Counted from the first letter of the stretch, positions 7,247-17,074 are shown. The stretch: 64,000 bases of DNA from DATBSL01 sp963729875 (GCA_963729875.1 CAVSPR010000002.1:62001-126000), one strand, 5' to 3'. A program made the numbers and translations. The notes: generated by a model from the sequence alone, not told the origin.

Positions 7247-10200
7247 CACGAGCCATCATCAAGTGGAGCGCCGAGAACCGCTGGGTCGTCCTCCTGGCGA
7301 CGGCGGCGGTCGTGCTCTTCGCGGCCTACGTCCTTCGGACGATCCCGGTCGACGCGATCCCCGACCTCTCGGACACGCAGGTCATCGTCTACTCCCGCTG
7401 GGACCGCAGCCCCGACATCGTCGAGGACCAGGTCACCTACCCGATCGTGACCGCGCTCCTCGGCGCGCCGAAGGTGAAGACCATCCGCGGCTTCTCGGAC
7501 TTCGGCTACAGCTACGTCTACGTGATCTTCGAGGACGGCACCGACATCTACTGGGCTCGCAGCCGCGTCGTCGAGTCGCTGTCGAAGATCCAGGCCGCGT
7601 TCCCGGAAGGGGTCCGTACCGAGCTGGGCCCCGACGCCACCGGCGTCGGCTGGGTCTACCAGTACGCCCTCGTGGACGACTCCGGCAAGCACACCCTCGC
7701 CGACCTGCGCACCTTCCAGGACTGGACGCTGCGCTACCGGCTGCAGTCGGTGCCGGGCGTCGCCGAGGTCGCCACCTTCGGCGGCTTTCAGCAGCAGTAC
7801 CAGGTCACCGTGGACCCGAACCGGCTCAAGGCCTACGGCCTGGGGATCATGGAGGTCACCGAGGCGGTGCGCCGCGCCAACGTCGAGGTGGGCGGCCGGC
7901 TCGTCGAGATGTCGGGCAAGGAGTACATGGTGCGCGGCCGGGGCTACGTGCGCTCGACCGCCGACCTCGAGAGGACCGTCCTGCGCGCCGACCCGCTCGG
8001 GACGCCGGTGCTCCTGCGCGACGTGGCCGAGGTCGCCCTCGGCCCGGAGATCCGCCGCGGCGTGGGCGACCTCGACGGCCTCGGCGAGGCGGTGGGCGGG
8101 ATCGTGGTCATGCGCCACGGGGAGAACGCCCGCACCGTGATCGAGAGGGTCCGCGAGCGCCTCCGGGAGGTCGAGCCCTCGCTCCCGGAGGGCGTGCGCA
8201 TCGTGACGACCTACGACCGCTCGGACCTCATCCAGCGGGCCATCGACACCCTGAAGCACGAGCTCGTCCTGCAGATGGTGATCGTGAGCCTCGTCATCCT
8301 CCTCTTCCTGTGGCACATCCCCTCCGCGATCGTGCCCATCCTCACCATCCCGATATCGGTGCTGCTCGCCTTCATCCCGATGTGGCTGCTCGGCATCTCC
8401 TCGAACATCATGTCCCTCGCCGGCATCGCCATCTCGATCGGCGTCCTCGTCGACGGGGCCATCGTCGAGGTCGAAAACGCCTACAAGAAGCTCGAGATCT
8501 GGAACACGGAGGGCCGCAAGGGCGACTACCACCAGGTGCGCCTCGAGGCGCTCATGGAGGTCGGCCCGTCCGTCTTCTTCTCCCTCCTCCTGATCGCGGT
8601 CGCGTTCATCCCCGTCTTCACCCTCCTCGACCAGGAGGGGCGCCTCTTCAAGCCGCTCGCGTGGACGAAGAACCTCACCATGCTGATGGCGGCGACCCTG
8701 GCCCTCACCCTGGACCCCGCGATGCGCATGCTCTTCACGCGGATGGACTGGGTCCACTTCCGCCCGCGGTGGCTGTCGTGGCTGTGGAACCAGGCCACGG
8801 TCGGGCACTACTACCCCGAGGAGCGGCACCCGGTGAGCCGCGTGCTCTTCGCCGTGTACGAGCCGGTGTGCCGGTTCGTCCTCCGCTGGCCGAAGGCCAC
8901 GATCGCGATGGCGCTCGCGGTGATGGCGGCCACCGTCCCCGTCTACTTCCGCCTGGGCCACGAGTTCATGCCCCCCCTCAACGAGGGCACGGTCCTCTAC
9001 ATGCCCACGACTCTGCCCGGGATCAGCGTCACCGAGGCCTCGCGGCTCCTCCAGGTGCAGGACCGGATCCTGAAGGCGTTCCCCGAGGTGGTGAGCGTGC
9101 ACGGGAAGGCGGGCCGCGCGGAAACCTCGACCGACCCCGCGCCCTTCTCGATGATGGAGACGGTCGTCCAGCTGAGGCCCGACTCGGAGTGGCGTTCCAA
9201 GGAGCGCTGGTACTCGACCTGGGCTCCCGAGTGGCTGAGGGACGCCGTCCTGCGGCGGATCTGGCGGGACCGGATCACCTGGGACGAGCTGGTGGCGGAG
9301 ATGGACCAGGCGCTCCGCCTCCCCGGCCAGACGAACGCCTGGACCATGCCGATCAAGGCCCGCATCGACATGCTCACCACCGGCGTGCGCACGCCGGTGG
9401 GGATCAAGGTCTACGGCTCCGACCTCGCCGAGATCGAGCGGGTCGGCAGCCAGGTGGAGGCGGCCCTGCGGGACGTGCCCGGTACGCGCAGCGCCTTCGC
9501 CGAGCGTGCCGCGGGCGGCTACTTCGTGGACCTCGACCTGCGGCGGGACGAGATCGCGCGCTACGGCCTGAGCGTCGGCGCCGTGCAGGACGTCGTCATG
9601 TCCGCGATCGGCGGCGAGAACGTCACCACCACCGTCGAGGGCCGGGCCCGCTTCCCGGTGAACGTCCGCTACCCCCGCGACCTGCGCGGCGACCTCGAGG
9701 CCCTCGGCCGCGTGCTCGTGATGACCCCCTCCGGGGCCCAGGTCCCGCTCGTCCAGCTCGCGGACATCCGGACCGTCACCGGCCCCTCGATGATCCGCAA
9801 CGAGAACGGCCTCCTCGTGGGCTACGTCTACGTCGACATCACGGGCCGCGACGTGGGCGGGTACGTCGAGGACGCGAAGCGGGCGGTGGCCGCCGGGGTG
9901 AAGCTCCCCTCCGGCTACGCCCTCGAGTGGAGCGGCCAGTACGAGAACATGCAGCGGGTCACGGAGCGGCTGAAGCTCGTGGTGCCGTTCACGATCTTCC
10001 TGATCCTCTTCCTGCTCTACGCCAACACGAAGTCGCTCGCGAAGACCTTGATCGTCGTCCTCGCGGTGCCCTTCTCCGTGGTCGGCGCGGTGTGGCTGCT
10101 GTGGGCCCTCGACTACAACGTCTCGATCGCGGTGTGGGTGGGCATGATCGCCCTCATGGGACTGGACGCGGAGACCGGGGTCTTCATGCTGCTCTTCCTG

Positions 10201-10515
10201 GACCTCTCCTACGACGAGGCGAAGCGGAAGGGCCGGCTGCGCTCGCTGGCCGACCTGCACGAGGCGATCGTCCACGGCGCGGTGAAGCGCCTGCGCCCGA
10301 AGATGATGACGGTGACCGCCGCCATGATCGGCCTCATGCCGATCATGTGGTCGATCGGCACCGGCGCGGACGTCATGAAGCGCGTCGCGGCCCCGATGGT
10401 GGGAGGCCTCGCGACTTCCTTCGCTTTGGAGTTGCTCGTCTACCCCGCGATCTACCTGCTCTGGCGCTGGCACACCGAGGTGCGCCAGGCGGCGGCAGCC
10501 GTCCCGGAGGCGTGA
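7243..10515 (+). CDS. cusA: CusA-type heavy-metal efflux RND transporter
   Basis: Inner-membrane proton-driven pump (1090 residues) exporting Cu+ or Ag+ from periplasm and cytoplasm through CusB and CusC. The start is the ATG overlapping the cusB stop. The protein shows the HME-RND plan: first helix, DAIPDLSDTQVIVY, a porter domain, helices 2-6 with SIGVLVDGAIVEVENAYKK (the conserved charged residue of the proton path), a second porter domain and final helices ending in YPAIYLLWRWH. The three methionines that bind Cu in E. coli CusA appear conserved by context: LYMPTTLPG, FSMMETVVQL and WTMPIKARIDM. This points to monovalent Cu/Ag and away from Zn/Co/Ni. A 105-base piece of this gene is repeated at 1656-1760. 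Confidence 0.95.
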   Translation: MTRAIIKWSAENRWVVLLATAAVVLFAAYVLRTIPVDAIPDLSDTQVIVYSRWDRSPDIVEDQVTYPIVTALLGAPKVKTIRGFSDFGYSYVYVIFEDGTDIYWARSRVVESLSKIQAAFPEGVRTELGPDATGVGWVYQYALVDDSGKHTLADLRTFQDWTLRYRLQSVPGVAEVATFGGFQQQYQVTVDPNRLKAYGLGIMEVTEAVRRANVEVGGRLVEMSGKEYMVRGRGYVRSTADLERTVLRADPLGTPVLLRDVAEVALGPEIRRGVGDLDGLGEAVGGIVVMRHGENARTVIERVRERLREVEPSLPEGVRIVTTYDRSDLIQRAIDTLKHELVLQMVIVSLVILLFLWHIPSAIVPILTIPISVLLAFIPMWLLGISSNIMSLAGIAISIGVLVDGAIVEVENAYKKLEIWNTEGRKGDYHQVRLEALMEVGPSVFFSLLLIAVAFIPVFTLLDQEGRLFKPLAWTKNLTMLMAATLALTLDPAMRMLFTRMDWVHFRPRWLSWLWNQATVGHYYPEERHPVSRVLFAVYEPVCRFVLRWPKATIAMALAVMAATVPVYFRLGHEFMPPLNEGTVLYMPTTLPGISVTEASRLLQVQDRILKAFPEVVSVHGKAGRAETSTDPAPFSMMETVVQLRPDSEWRSKERWYSTWAPEWLRDAVLRRIWRDRITWDELVAEMDQALRLPGQTNAWTMPIKARIDMLTTGVRTPVGIKVYGSDLAEIERVGSQVEAALRDVPGTRSAFAERAAGGYFVDLDLRRDEIARYGLSVGAVQDVVMSAIGGENVTTTVEGRARFPVNVRYPRDLRGDLEALGRVLVMTPSGAQVPLVQLADIRTVTGPSMIRNENGLLVGYVYVDITGRDVGGYVEDAKRAVAAGVKLPSGYALEWSGQYENMQRVTERLKLVVPFTIFLILFLLYANTKSLAKTLIVVLAVPFSVVGAVWLLWALDYNVSIAVWVGMIALMGLDAETGVFMLLFLDLSYDEAKRKGRLRSLADLHEAIVHGAVKRLRPKMMTVTAAMIGLMPIMWSIGTGADVMKRVAAPMVGGLATSFALELLVYPAIYLLWRWHTEVRQAAAAVPEA

Positions 10516-10569
10516 GAGACCGGTAGCGACCAGGCGGTCGAGATCGTGCGGGCGCGTTCGCCGGCGGGG

Positions 10570-10848
10570 TCAGGCGATGCCGACGAGTTCCAGACCTGCG
10601 TCCGCCCTGCCGGACCCGTTCTCCGGCTGGCGAACCTGGTCGCAGCCGCGCAGGCCGAGTCGGCGCATCTTCTCGTTGAGGGTCGTGGGGAGACACCCGA
10701 GCTCGGCGGCCGCCTGCCGCTGGTTGCCGCGCGTCCGGTCGAGCGCCTGCAGGATGAGCCTCCGCTCGTAGTTCTCCACCAGCTGCCTCAGGCTCGTGAA
10801 GGGAGCCGCCGACCGCGACATCGGGTGAGCCATCATCGTCTCCGCCAT
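10570..10848 (-). CDS. Small Fis-type helix-turn-helix protein
   Basis: A 92-residue protein consisting mainly of the C-terminal HTH found in Fis and in NtrC-type activators: ENYERRLILQALDRTRGNQR followed by QAAAELGCLPTTLNEKMRRL (about residues 24-66). There is no receiver or AAA+ domain, so it cannot itself activate sigma-54 polymerase; it may bind DNA as a dimer and act as a nucleoid or accessory regulator. The ATG at 10848 was chosen because GGGGAGGAGACG is directly upstream. It is convergent with cusA (54 bases between stops). Whether it regulates the copper operon is not shown by the sequence. Confidence 0.8.
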   Translation of the reverse strand: MAETMMAHPMSRSAAPFTSLRQLVENYERRLILQALDRTRGNQRQAAAELGCLPTTLNEKMRRLGLRGCDQVRQPENGSGRADAGLELVGIA

Positions 10849-11036
10849 CGTCTCCTCCCCGGAATCGGTGCCCCACGCTTCTCGACAGGGGCTACGAAGT
10901 CCGACGGCGTGCAGTTTCATGGACCTTCTCCGAGCTTCCGCTGAGCCTCGCCTGAGCCCCGAAGGAGCTCGTGAGCAAGCACTTCCGATCCGATCTGAGC
11001 GGTCGGCGACGCGGACTCGAGGAGGGGCGCACCCCG

Positions 11037-11678
11037 TCACCGTTCCCCGGCCGACGTCGCGAGCACCGTCGCGTCGGTCGGGACGCGGTGCGCTTCTCCC
11101 CGCAGCTCCGCGCGCACGGCTCCGCCCACTCCGGGGTCGACCCCGATCGACGGCGCGGTGAGCGCACGCGCCACGAAGGAGGCCGACATCAGCCCCCGGC
11201 CGTGGGGCACCCCCGGGGCGACGGCGTGCACGAGCTCGTGCGCCACCACGCGCCCGAGAGCGATGCCGAGGACCCGTCGCTCGAGCACGTCCAGGGCCGA
11301 CAGGGGGCGCCCGGCCGGAATGCCGAGCGTCGCGCGGACCGAGGGCACGTGGATCCAGACGTGGGGCGCGACGGAGAATCTCGGGAGTGTGGCGCCGAGG
11401 ACGAGGAGGCCGCCGTCGATGGTGGCCGGACGGTCGAGGAGGATGACCCGCACCTCGTCGGCCCGGGCCAGCTCGGCGCTCGCCGCGCGGCGCCAGCGGA
11501 CGCGCACGCCCATCGCCTCGATCAGAGACGCCGCCTCCCCGCGCACGAACACCTCGAGGCCGGCGGCGGCGCGGGAGGGGTCCGTCCACGAGAGACGGAG
11601 GACCGGCGGTTCGGCGTGAGCGGGAGCGGCGGCGACATTCGCCAGGGCCAGCACGGCGACCGCGAGCCTCTTCGACAC
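11037..11678 (-). CDS. Exported HExxH protein, putative zinc metallopeptidase
   Basis: A 213-residue protein with a signal peptide ending APAHA (about residue 22). The only catalytic-looking motif is HELVHAVAPGVPHGRGLM (about residues 142-159): an HExxH helix, a third His eight residues after it, and a GLM that could form a Met-turn. This order resembles metzincin-like proteases but the H-to-H spacing differs from the usual HExxHxxGxxH. Proteins with this pattern are frequent in Acidobacteriota and lack a defined substrate. The GTG at 11678 is preceded by AAGGAGGG with good spacing. It lies between the HTH gene and the winged-helix/PD40 gene on the same strand, with 188 and 258 bases of non-coding sequence around it. 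Confidence 0.65.
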   Translation of the reverse strand: MSKRLAVAVLALANVAAAPAHAEPPVLRLSWTDPSRAAAGLEVFVRGEAASLIEAMGVRVRWRRAASAELARADEVRVILLDRPATIDGGLLVLGATLPRFSVAPHVWIHVPSVRATLGIPAGRPLSALDVLERRVLGIALGRVVAHELVHAVAPGVPHGRGLMSASFVARALTAPSIGVDPGVGGAVRAELRGEAHRVPTDATVLATSAGER

Positions 11679-11936
11679 ACGACCCTCCTTCCGCCCCCTC
11701 CGGTCTCTCCTGCGCGTGCGTCCTGCGCGTGGGGACGCGGACCGGGCGGCCGCGGTTTCCTGAGTTGCCCGGAGATCGAGGCGATCGAGACATGAGGCGG
11801 GAAGCCGCGCGCGAGCGCGGGCTTGGGCCGAGCGGTGAGAGGAGCCCCACCGCGCGCGCCCGGGGAGCGGCGGCGCCGCCGAGGGACGGACGTCCAGGCG
11901 GGTGGACCGGCTTCAGCGCGCTGGACGCGCGCTCCT

Positions 11937-14075
11937 TCAGCTCACGCCGGAGACGACGTGCAGGTCGGAGAGGCGCCGCGCCACGGTGTAGGCCCACGCC
12001 TCGCCGCTCGCGGCGACGTGCGCGCCGAGGATGCCGGTGACGCCCGCGCGGTCGCGCGGGGCGAGCTCGGCGAGGGTGACGGCCGCCCCGCTCCCCGGGT
12101 CGAGGCGCAGGAGGACCTCAGGCACGCGCTTCGTCCGGTCGCGCAGAAAGAGCCGGCCCCGGGCGTCGATGCCGACCGGCCACCAGCCCGGCTGGACGCC
12201 GGGCACGGGTCGTGGCCTCCCGGCCTCGGTGTCGTAGAGGCAGAGCCGTCCCTTCTCCGGGCACGAGGCCACGAAGCTGCGGCCGTCCGGGGAGAAAGTG
12301 TCGAGGACGAGCGCGCGCCCCTCCGGGAGGGGCAGCGGCCTCGCGCCGGAGCCGTCGAGGGCCGAGACGAGGGTCGTGCGCCGTCCCGAGGCGTCCGTGC
12401 CCGTCACGAAGAGCCGGTCGGCGCCCACGAACCCGGCCTCCTCGTGGGTCGCCAGCCCAGCCACGCGGACCTCGCGGTCTTCGCCCGGGCCGGTCGGGGT
12501 GAGGTCGAGATGGTCGCGGGTGTCGACGCGGACCGAGAGCACCCACCGGCCGTCCGGCGAGAGGTCGAGGGCCCTTCCGGACCCGACCCTCACGGGAGCC
12601 GAGCCGTCCCCTCTCCTCAGGAACGTCGAGTACCCCTTCCCGCCCCCCTGGCCGCTCTCGTAGAAGAGGATCGTCTCCCCGTCGGGGGCGATCGCCTCGA
12701 CCGCGGTGAAGTCCAGCCACGAGAGCTCGCGGTCCTCGGGCGCGCCCGGGCCGCGGTAGAGGACCTCGGCGCGCATGGTCGTCCGCTCGAGGAGGACGCG
12801 GCCGTCGGGAGCCACGTCGTGGACCACGAGCCGGCCCATCCCGGAGAGGACCGGTCGCACGCGGCCGTCGAGCGACAGCGCGCTCAGGGAGTTGTCGGCC
12901 CCCACCGCGGACGCCGTGAAGAAGACCTCGCTCCCCGCCCACGCGATCCCCTCGAGGCTCGCCCACTCGGGCGATGCCGCGAGGCGCCGCCCGCTGCGGT
13001 CGAGGACGACCACGCGCCCGCGGTCGTCGTCGGGGAAGGGGTGCTCGGCGAGGGCGACGTGGCGCCCGTCGGGGCTGACGCGGATGCGGCTCGCGCGCGC
13101 GATGCGGGCGACCTCGTGGCCCGCCGGCCACTCGACGACCCAGCCCTTCGCCGAGGAGCGGACGACCGCGAACTCCCCGCCGCCGGGCACCCAGTCGGCC
13201 GCGAGGACGCCCTTCAGCACCTCCTTGGGAGGGCCGCCCGACAGGGGGGCGCGGGCGAGCACGCCGTCGCGGATAAAGGCCACCTCCCCCGTGGCCGAGA
13301 CGGCCGCCACCGAGGCGTTCTCGATCCCGAGGCTGCGCGCGTCGCTGGACTCGGGTCCGGTGACCTGCACGACGCGTGGCCCGCCGTCCCACGCCGCCGA
13401 GTACACGACCTGGCCGCCGGGGCCGAAGCGCGCCGCGCCGACGGAGCCGCGGCGGAAGGTGATGCGCTCGAATCGCGGCGGCTCGGCACGGGCCGGGGCG
13501 GCGAGCCACCGCCAGGCCGAGAAGCCGGCGGCCGCGACGAGGAGAAGGACGACGGCCGGCACCAGACCGAGGGCGCGCCGGGGTGGGCGCGCCGGGTCGG
13601 GCCCGGCGACGGGCGCCGCCTCCGCGGATCCCGCCGCCGCCGGGGGCGCGGCCACCGGGCGCGGCCACTCGCGAACCGTGGCCCCCGCGGCCACCGTCTC
13701 GACCGCCCCTCCGACCCAGCGGTAGCCGCGACGAGGCAGGGTCTCCAGGTAGCGCGGGGCGGTCGCGTTGTCGCCGAGGGCGGCACGAATCTGGCGGATG
13801 CAGAAGTTGAGCGACTGCTCGAAGTCGACGAACGTCCCCGCCGGCCAGACCTCGGCCTGGATCTCCTCGCGGGTGACGACGTCTCCTCCCCGCCCGGCGA
13901 GGAGGAGGAGCACCTTGAACGGCTGGGGCTGGAGCCGCGCGGCGACGACCCCGTTGCGGCGCAGGTCGCCGCTGCGCACGTCGAGCTCGAACGGTCCGAA
14001 GCGGAGGGCGAGAACGGCGGGCCGATCGTCGACGTTCAGCGGGTTGGACGCTCGGTGCATGATCGCCGGCCGCAC
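11937..14075 (-). CDS. CadC-type winged-helix regulator with PD40 beta-propeller
   Basis: A 712-residue one-component membrane regulator. Residues about 24-117 form an OmpR/CadC-type winged helix (RFGPFELDVRSGDLRRNG, VVTREEIQAEVWP, RYLETLPRRGYRWVG). A Pro/Ala-rich linker leads to one membrane helix (LGLVPAVVLLLVAAAGFSAW, about 177-196). The rest is an extracytoplasmic WD40-like PD40 propeller with repeats marked by SPDGRHVAL, APDGRVLL, SPDGRWVLS and SPDGRSFVA. DNA binding inside the cell is thus tied to a periplasmic sensor. GTG 14075 has GAGGAG 12 bases upstream; ATG 14060 is an alternative start. It is followed on the same strand by no coupled gene, and the adjacent upstream gene encodes a kinase with the same propeller type. 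Ligand unknown. Confidence 0.9.
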   Translation of the reverse strand: MRPAIMHRASNPLNVDDRPAVLALRFGPFELDVRSGDLRRNGVVAARLQPQPFKVLLLLAGRGGDVVTREEIQAEVWPAGTFVDFEQSLNFCIRQIRAALGDNATAPRYLETLPRRGYRWVGGAVETVAAGATVREWPRPVAAPPAAAGSAEAAPVAGPDPARPPRRALGLVPAVVLLLVAAAGFSAWRWLAAPARAEPPRFERITFRRGSVGAARFGPGGQVVYSAAWDGGPRVVQVTGPESSDARSLGIENASVAAVSATGEVAFIRDGVLARAPLSGGPPKEVLKGVLAADWVPGGGEFAVVRSSAKGWVVEWPAGHEVARIARASRIRVSPDGRHVALAEHPFPDDDRGRVVVLDRSGRRLAASPEWASLEGIAWAGSEVFFTASAVGADNSLSALSLDGRVRPVLSGMGRLVVHDVAPDGRVLLERTTMRAEVLYRGPGAPEDRELSWLDFTAVEAIAPDGETILFYESGQGGGKGYSTFLRRGDGSAPVRVGSGRALDLSPDGRWVLSVRVDTRDHLDLTPTGPGEDREVRVAGLATHEEAGFVGADRLFVTGTDASGRRTTLVSALDGSGARPLPLPEGRALVLDTFSPDGRSFVASCPEKGRLCLYDTEAGRPRPVPGVQPGWWPVGIDARGRLFLRDRTKRVPEVLLRLDPGSGAAVTLAELAPRDRAGVTGILGAHVAASGEAWAYTVARRLSDLHVVSGVS

Positions 14076-14222
14076 GGCGCCAGGGGTCTCCTCGCCTTTT
14101 ATGACGTTCGCGAGGCCCCGAACGTTCGCCGTCGGTCTTCTTTATTCTCGTCTCCCCCCTGCTCGGTCCCGCCGCTGCCGGGGGCGAGGCGCTCCGGCGA
14201 GAGAACCGCCCGCTGCTGAGGC

Positions 14223-16886
14223 TCAGCGCGGCGAGGCCGGAGGGCTCCAGTTCAGGAGGACTTCGATCCTCGACTCGGCCGGGTCCGCCGCCGACGCCGC
14301 GACGAGGAAGCGCCGGCCGTCGGGAGCAACCTGGTAGTGGGTCCGGATGGCGGTGTAGGGCGTCCTCCGCACGCGCGGGCGGAAGAGCGGCACGGCCGTC
14401 CCGAGCACGAGCGGCTCGAACGACCGGACGGGGACGGCGTAGAGGAAACGGTCGCCTCCGAGGTAGTAGATCTCGCGGCCGTCTCCCCGCCACGAGGCCT
14501 GGCTCCCGCCGGTCTTCGTGACCTGCCACTTGGCGCCGGTGGGCGGGTAGCTCTGGACGAACACCTCGGGCCGGCCGGTCTCGTCCGAGGTGTACGACAG
14601 GAGGCGGCCGTCCGGCGAGAATCGTGGCTGCGTCTCGTCCGACGCGCCCTGCAGCACGGGCCGGACCGCGTGGGGAGGCGCCACGTCGAGCGTCCAGACG
14701 TCGTTGCGGGTCGAGCTGCCAACCTGCTCGAACAGGATCGTCCCGCCGTCGGGCGACCAGTCGCTCGGGAAGCGCTCGCGGCCGCCGGAGACGAGCACCT
14801 CCTCGGCGGCGGCGCCGTCCACCGCACGGCGGGCCAGCGTGCCTCCGGCGGCGCCCCCGCCGCGGGCATGGTAGACGACCCACCGACCGTCGGGCGACCA
14901 CACCCCTCCGAACGCGTTCTGGGCCTCGAGCGTCAGGCGCTGGCCGTGGTCGCGCCGACCGGTGTCGAAGACCCACAGGTCGATCCGCGGGCCGTCCGCG
15001 AACTTCTCGATCACGACCCGGCGGCCGTCGCGCGAGAGCGAGGGCTCCCGGTAGGGCCCCTCGCTCGCGACCTCGGCGAGCTCCGCGCCGTCCCGGCCGA
15101 CCCAGACGAGCCGGCTCGTGGCCGCGCCCGGGCGGTACGCGACGGCGCCGGAGGCCGCGGAGAACCAGCTCTCGCCCCCGACCTGGAAGTTGATGCCGGG
15201 GCGGCCGGCGTTCAGCGGAAAGGCATCGCCGCCAAGAAGGCCCCGCTCGGGGTCGATGGACTGGGCCACCAGCGCGCCCGTGCCGAGAAAGACCAGATAG
15301 CCCCGGGCGTCGTAGCGCGCACCCCAGATGTCCTCGGTGAGCCTGCGGTGGGCGCCGCCCTGGAGGTCCCCGAAGTAGAGACCGCCGGTCGAGGGGTCGC
15401 CGAGGATCGAGAACACGAAGTGGCGGCCGTCGGGGAGGAACGTGGGGAAGCGATGGCTCTGCTCGTGCCGACTGGTGTCGATGTCGGTGACGGTCTCGAC
15501 GGGGCCGCCGCTCTCGCGGACGCGGCGCAGGCCCGAGCCGGGGCCGGTGCCGAACAGGATGTCGCCGCGCGAGCCCCAGGTCCCTCCGCGCAGGTCCGGC
15601 ATGGGACAGATCGTCTGCACGACACCGGACGCGACCTCGATCTTGCGCAGCTCGCCGGCCGCGTAGAAGGCGAGAAACCGTCCGTCCGGCGACCAGAACG
15701 GCTGATCCGCATCCTCGGTGCCCGGCAGCGGCCGGGCCGAGCCTTGCTCGAACGAGTGGAGCCAGAGCGAGGTGGTGGCGCCCTTCTCCGGGCTGAAGAC
15801 GTAGGCGAGCGAGCGGCCGTCCGGAGACAGCGCCGGGTAGCTCTCGAAGGAGCCGGCCGTGCCGGGGGACACCACGAATCGCACGGGCGGCGGGACGGGC
15901 GGCGCGGGGGGGTGCGGGCGCAGGAGGAGGACGGCCGCGAGCCCGATCGCCACGGCGGCCACCGCCCACGGAAGCGCGCGCGAGACGAGAGACGAGCGCG
16001 GCGGTGGTGGCGCCGTCGCGACGGGCTCGTCGGCGTCCTCCAGCTCGATCCGCGCGTCGGCGACGTCGTGCAGGCGCTGCCTCGGGTCGCGCACGAGGCA
16101 GCGCCGCAGCACGCGCCGCACGGAGGCGGGCGTGGCCGCCGGCAGGGCGGACAGGTCGATCTTCCGCTCGAGCACGGCGGCCAGCGTGTCGGAGACGCTC
16201 TCGCCGGCGAAGAGCCGCCGACCGCTCAGCATCTCGTGGAGCAGGACGCCGAACGCCCACACGTCGGCGCGCCGGTCGACCGGCTTTCCCCGTGCCTGCT
16301 CGGGCGCCATGTACGCGGCCGTGCCGAGAATCACGCCGGCCGCCGTGCCCGAATGGTCGAGCGTGGGGGACCGTGAGTCGGCGTCGGCCGCGGGCGGCCC
16401 GTCGTCGCGCCACGCCTTCGCGAGGCCGAAGTCGAGGACCTTGACCCGGCCGTCCGGCGTCAGCTTGACGTTGGCCGGCTTGAGGTCGCGGTGGACGATG
16501 CCCCGCTGGTGCGCGGCCTCGAGCGCCTCCGCGACCTGCCGTGCGATCGGCAGCGCCTCGTCGAGCGGGATCGGCCCGCGCTTGAGCCGCTGCGCGAGGT
16601 CCTCGCCCTCGACCAGCTCCAGGACGAGGACGCTGCAGCCGTCGACCGTCTCCACCCCGTAGAGCGTCGCGACGTTGGGGTGCGTCAGCGAGGCGAGCAG
16701 CTTCGCCTCGCGCTCGAACCGGGCGACGCGCGTGGGGTCGGCGGCGAAGGCGGGCGGCAGCACCTTGACCGCCACGTCGCGCCCCAGGCGCGGGTCGCGC
16801 GCGCGCCAGACCTCTCCCATTCCGCCCGCCCCGAGCGGCGAGACGATCTCGTACGGCCCGAGACGGTGGCCAACGGCCAGGTTCAT
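14223..16886 (-). CDS. Membrane Ser/Thr protein kinase with PD40 propeller
   Basis: An 887-residue PknB-type kinase. The catalytic domain (about 12-275) has all key motifs: GAGGMGEVW loop, VAVKVL lysine, HRDLKPANV, DFGLAK and GTAAYMAPEQ. A membrane helix follows (WAVAAVAIGLAAVLLL, about 312-327). The extracytoplasmic remainder is a PD40 propeller with many SPDGR-type blades (ALSPDGRSLAYVF, SPDGRFLAFY, SPDGRWVVY, SPDGRLLSY). Signals outside the cell could control phosphorylation inside it. ATG 16886 begins MNLAVGHRLGPYEI; the frame extends further upstream but that part is not kinase-like. A TACAAT box lies 15 bases before this ATG. Same domain logic as the neighbouring winged-helix protein, so the two may share an input. 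Confidence 0.93.
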   Translation of the reverse strand: MNLAVGHRLGPYEIVSPLGAGGMGEVWRARDPRLGRDVAVKVLPPAFAADPTRVARFEREAKLLASLTHPNVATLYGVETVDGCSVLVLELVEGEDLAQRLKRGPIPLDEALPIARQVAEALEAAHQRGIVHRDLKPANVKLTPDGRVKVLDFGLAKAWRDDGPPAADADSRSPTLDHSGTAAGVILGTAAYMAPEQARGKPVDRRADVWAFGVLLHEMLSGRRLFAGESVSDTLAAVLERKIDLSALPAATPASVRRVLRRCLVRDPRQRLHDVADARIELEDADEPVATAPPPPRSSLVSRALPWAVAAVAIGLAAVLLLRPHPPAPPVPPPVRFVVSPGTAGSFESYPALSPDGRSLAYVFSPEKGATTSLWLHSFEQGSARPLPGTEDADQPFWSPDGRFLAFYAAGELRKIEVASGVVQTICPMPDLRGGTWGSRGDILFGTGPGSGLRRVRESGGPVETVTDIDTSRHEQSHRFPTFLPDGRHFVFSILGDPSTGGLYFGDLQGGAHRRLTEDIWGARYDARGYLVFLGTGALVAQSIDPERGLLGGDAFPLNAGRPGINFQVGGESWFSAASGAVAYRPGAATSRLVWVGRDGAELAEVASEGPYREPSLSRDGRRVVIEKFADGPRIDLWVFDTGRRDHGQRLTLEAQNAFGGVWSPDGRWVVYHARGGGAAGGTLARRAVDGAAAEEVLVSGGRERFPSDWSPDGGTILFEQVGSSTRNDVWTLDVAPPHAVRPVLQGASDETQPRFSPDGRLLSYTSDETGRPEVFVQSYPPTGAKWQVTKTGGSQASWRGDGREIYYLGGDRFLYAVPVRSFEPLVLGTAVPLFRPRVRRTPYTAIRTHYQVAPDGRRFLVAASAADPAESRIEVLLNWSPPASPR

Positions 16887-16901
16887 AGGGAGGACGGGGG
16901 C

Positions 16902-16907
16902 ATTGTA
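16902..16907 (-). promoter_or_regulatory. Possible -10 box of the kinase/PD40 gene
   Basis: TACAAT on the minus strand, ending 15 bases before the ATG at 16886, which would leave a leader of only about eight bases. No Shine-Dalgarno is visible between them. Confidence 0.4.
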
Positions 16908-17074
16908 CGCCAGGTCCTCGATGGCCTCTCGATGAGACGGGCGAGCCGGTGGTTGCCGATCTACCGCGCGGCGCGGCGGGCCGGCGCCCTCGGGAGGAGC
17001 GGGGCGAGGAATGCGAGCGCCGCCGTCGCCGCCTTCGGGCCCGCGGTCGGGTTCGGGTGGTTCGATCTCAACAC

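Noticed and set aside
10570..11997. A 475-residue minus-strand frame containing the Fis-type HTH at its end, as an NtrC-like activator
   Set aside because: Only the last 92 residues look like protein; the rest is Arg/Pro-rich shadow sequence antisense to another real gene and no AAA+ motifs are present.
14104..14129. Direct repeat ACGTTCGC (14104-14111 and 14122-14129) upstream of the winged-helix/PD40 gene as its operator
   Set aside because: Only two 8-base copies 18 bases apart in a GC-rich region; the spacing does not match the 10-11 bp usual for OmpR-type tandem sites and there is no third copy.
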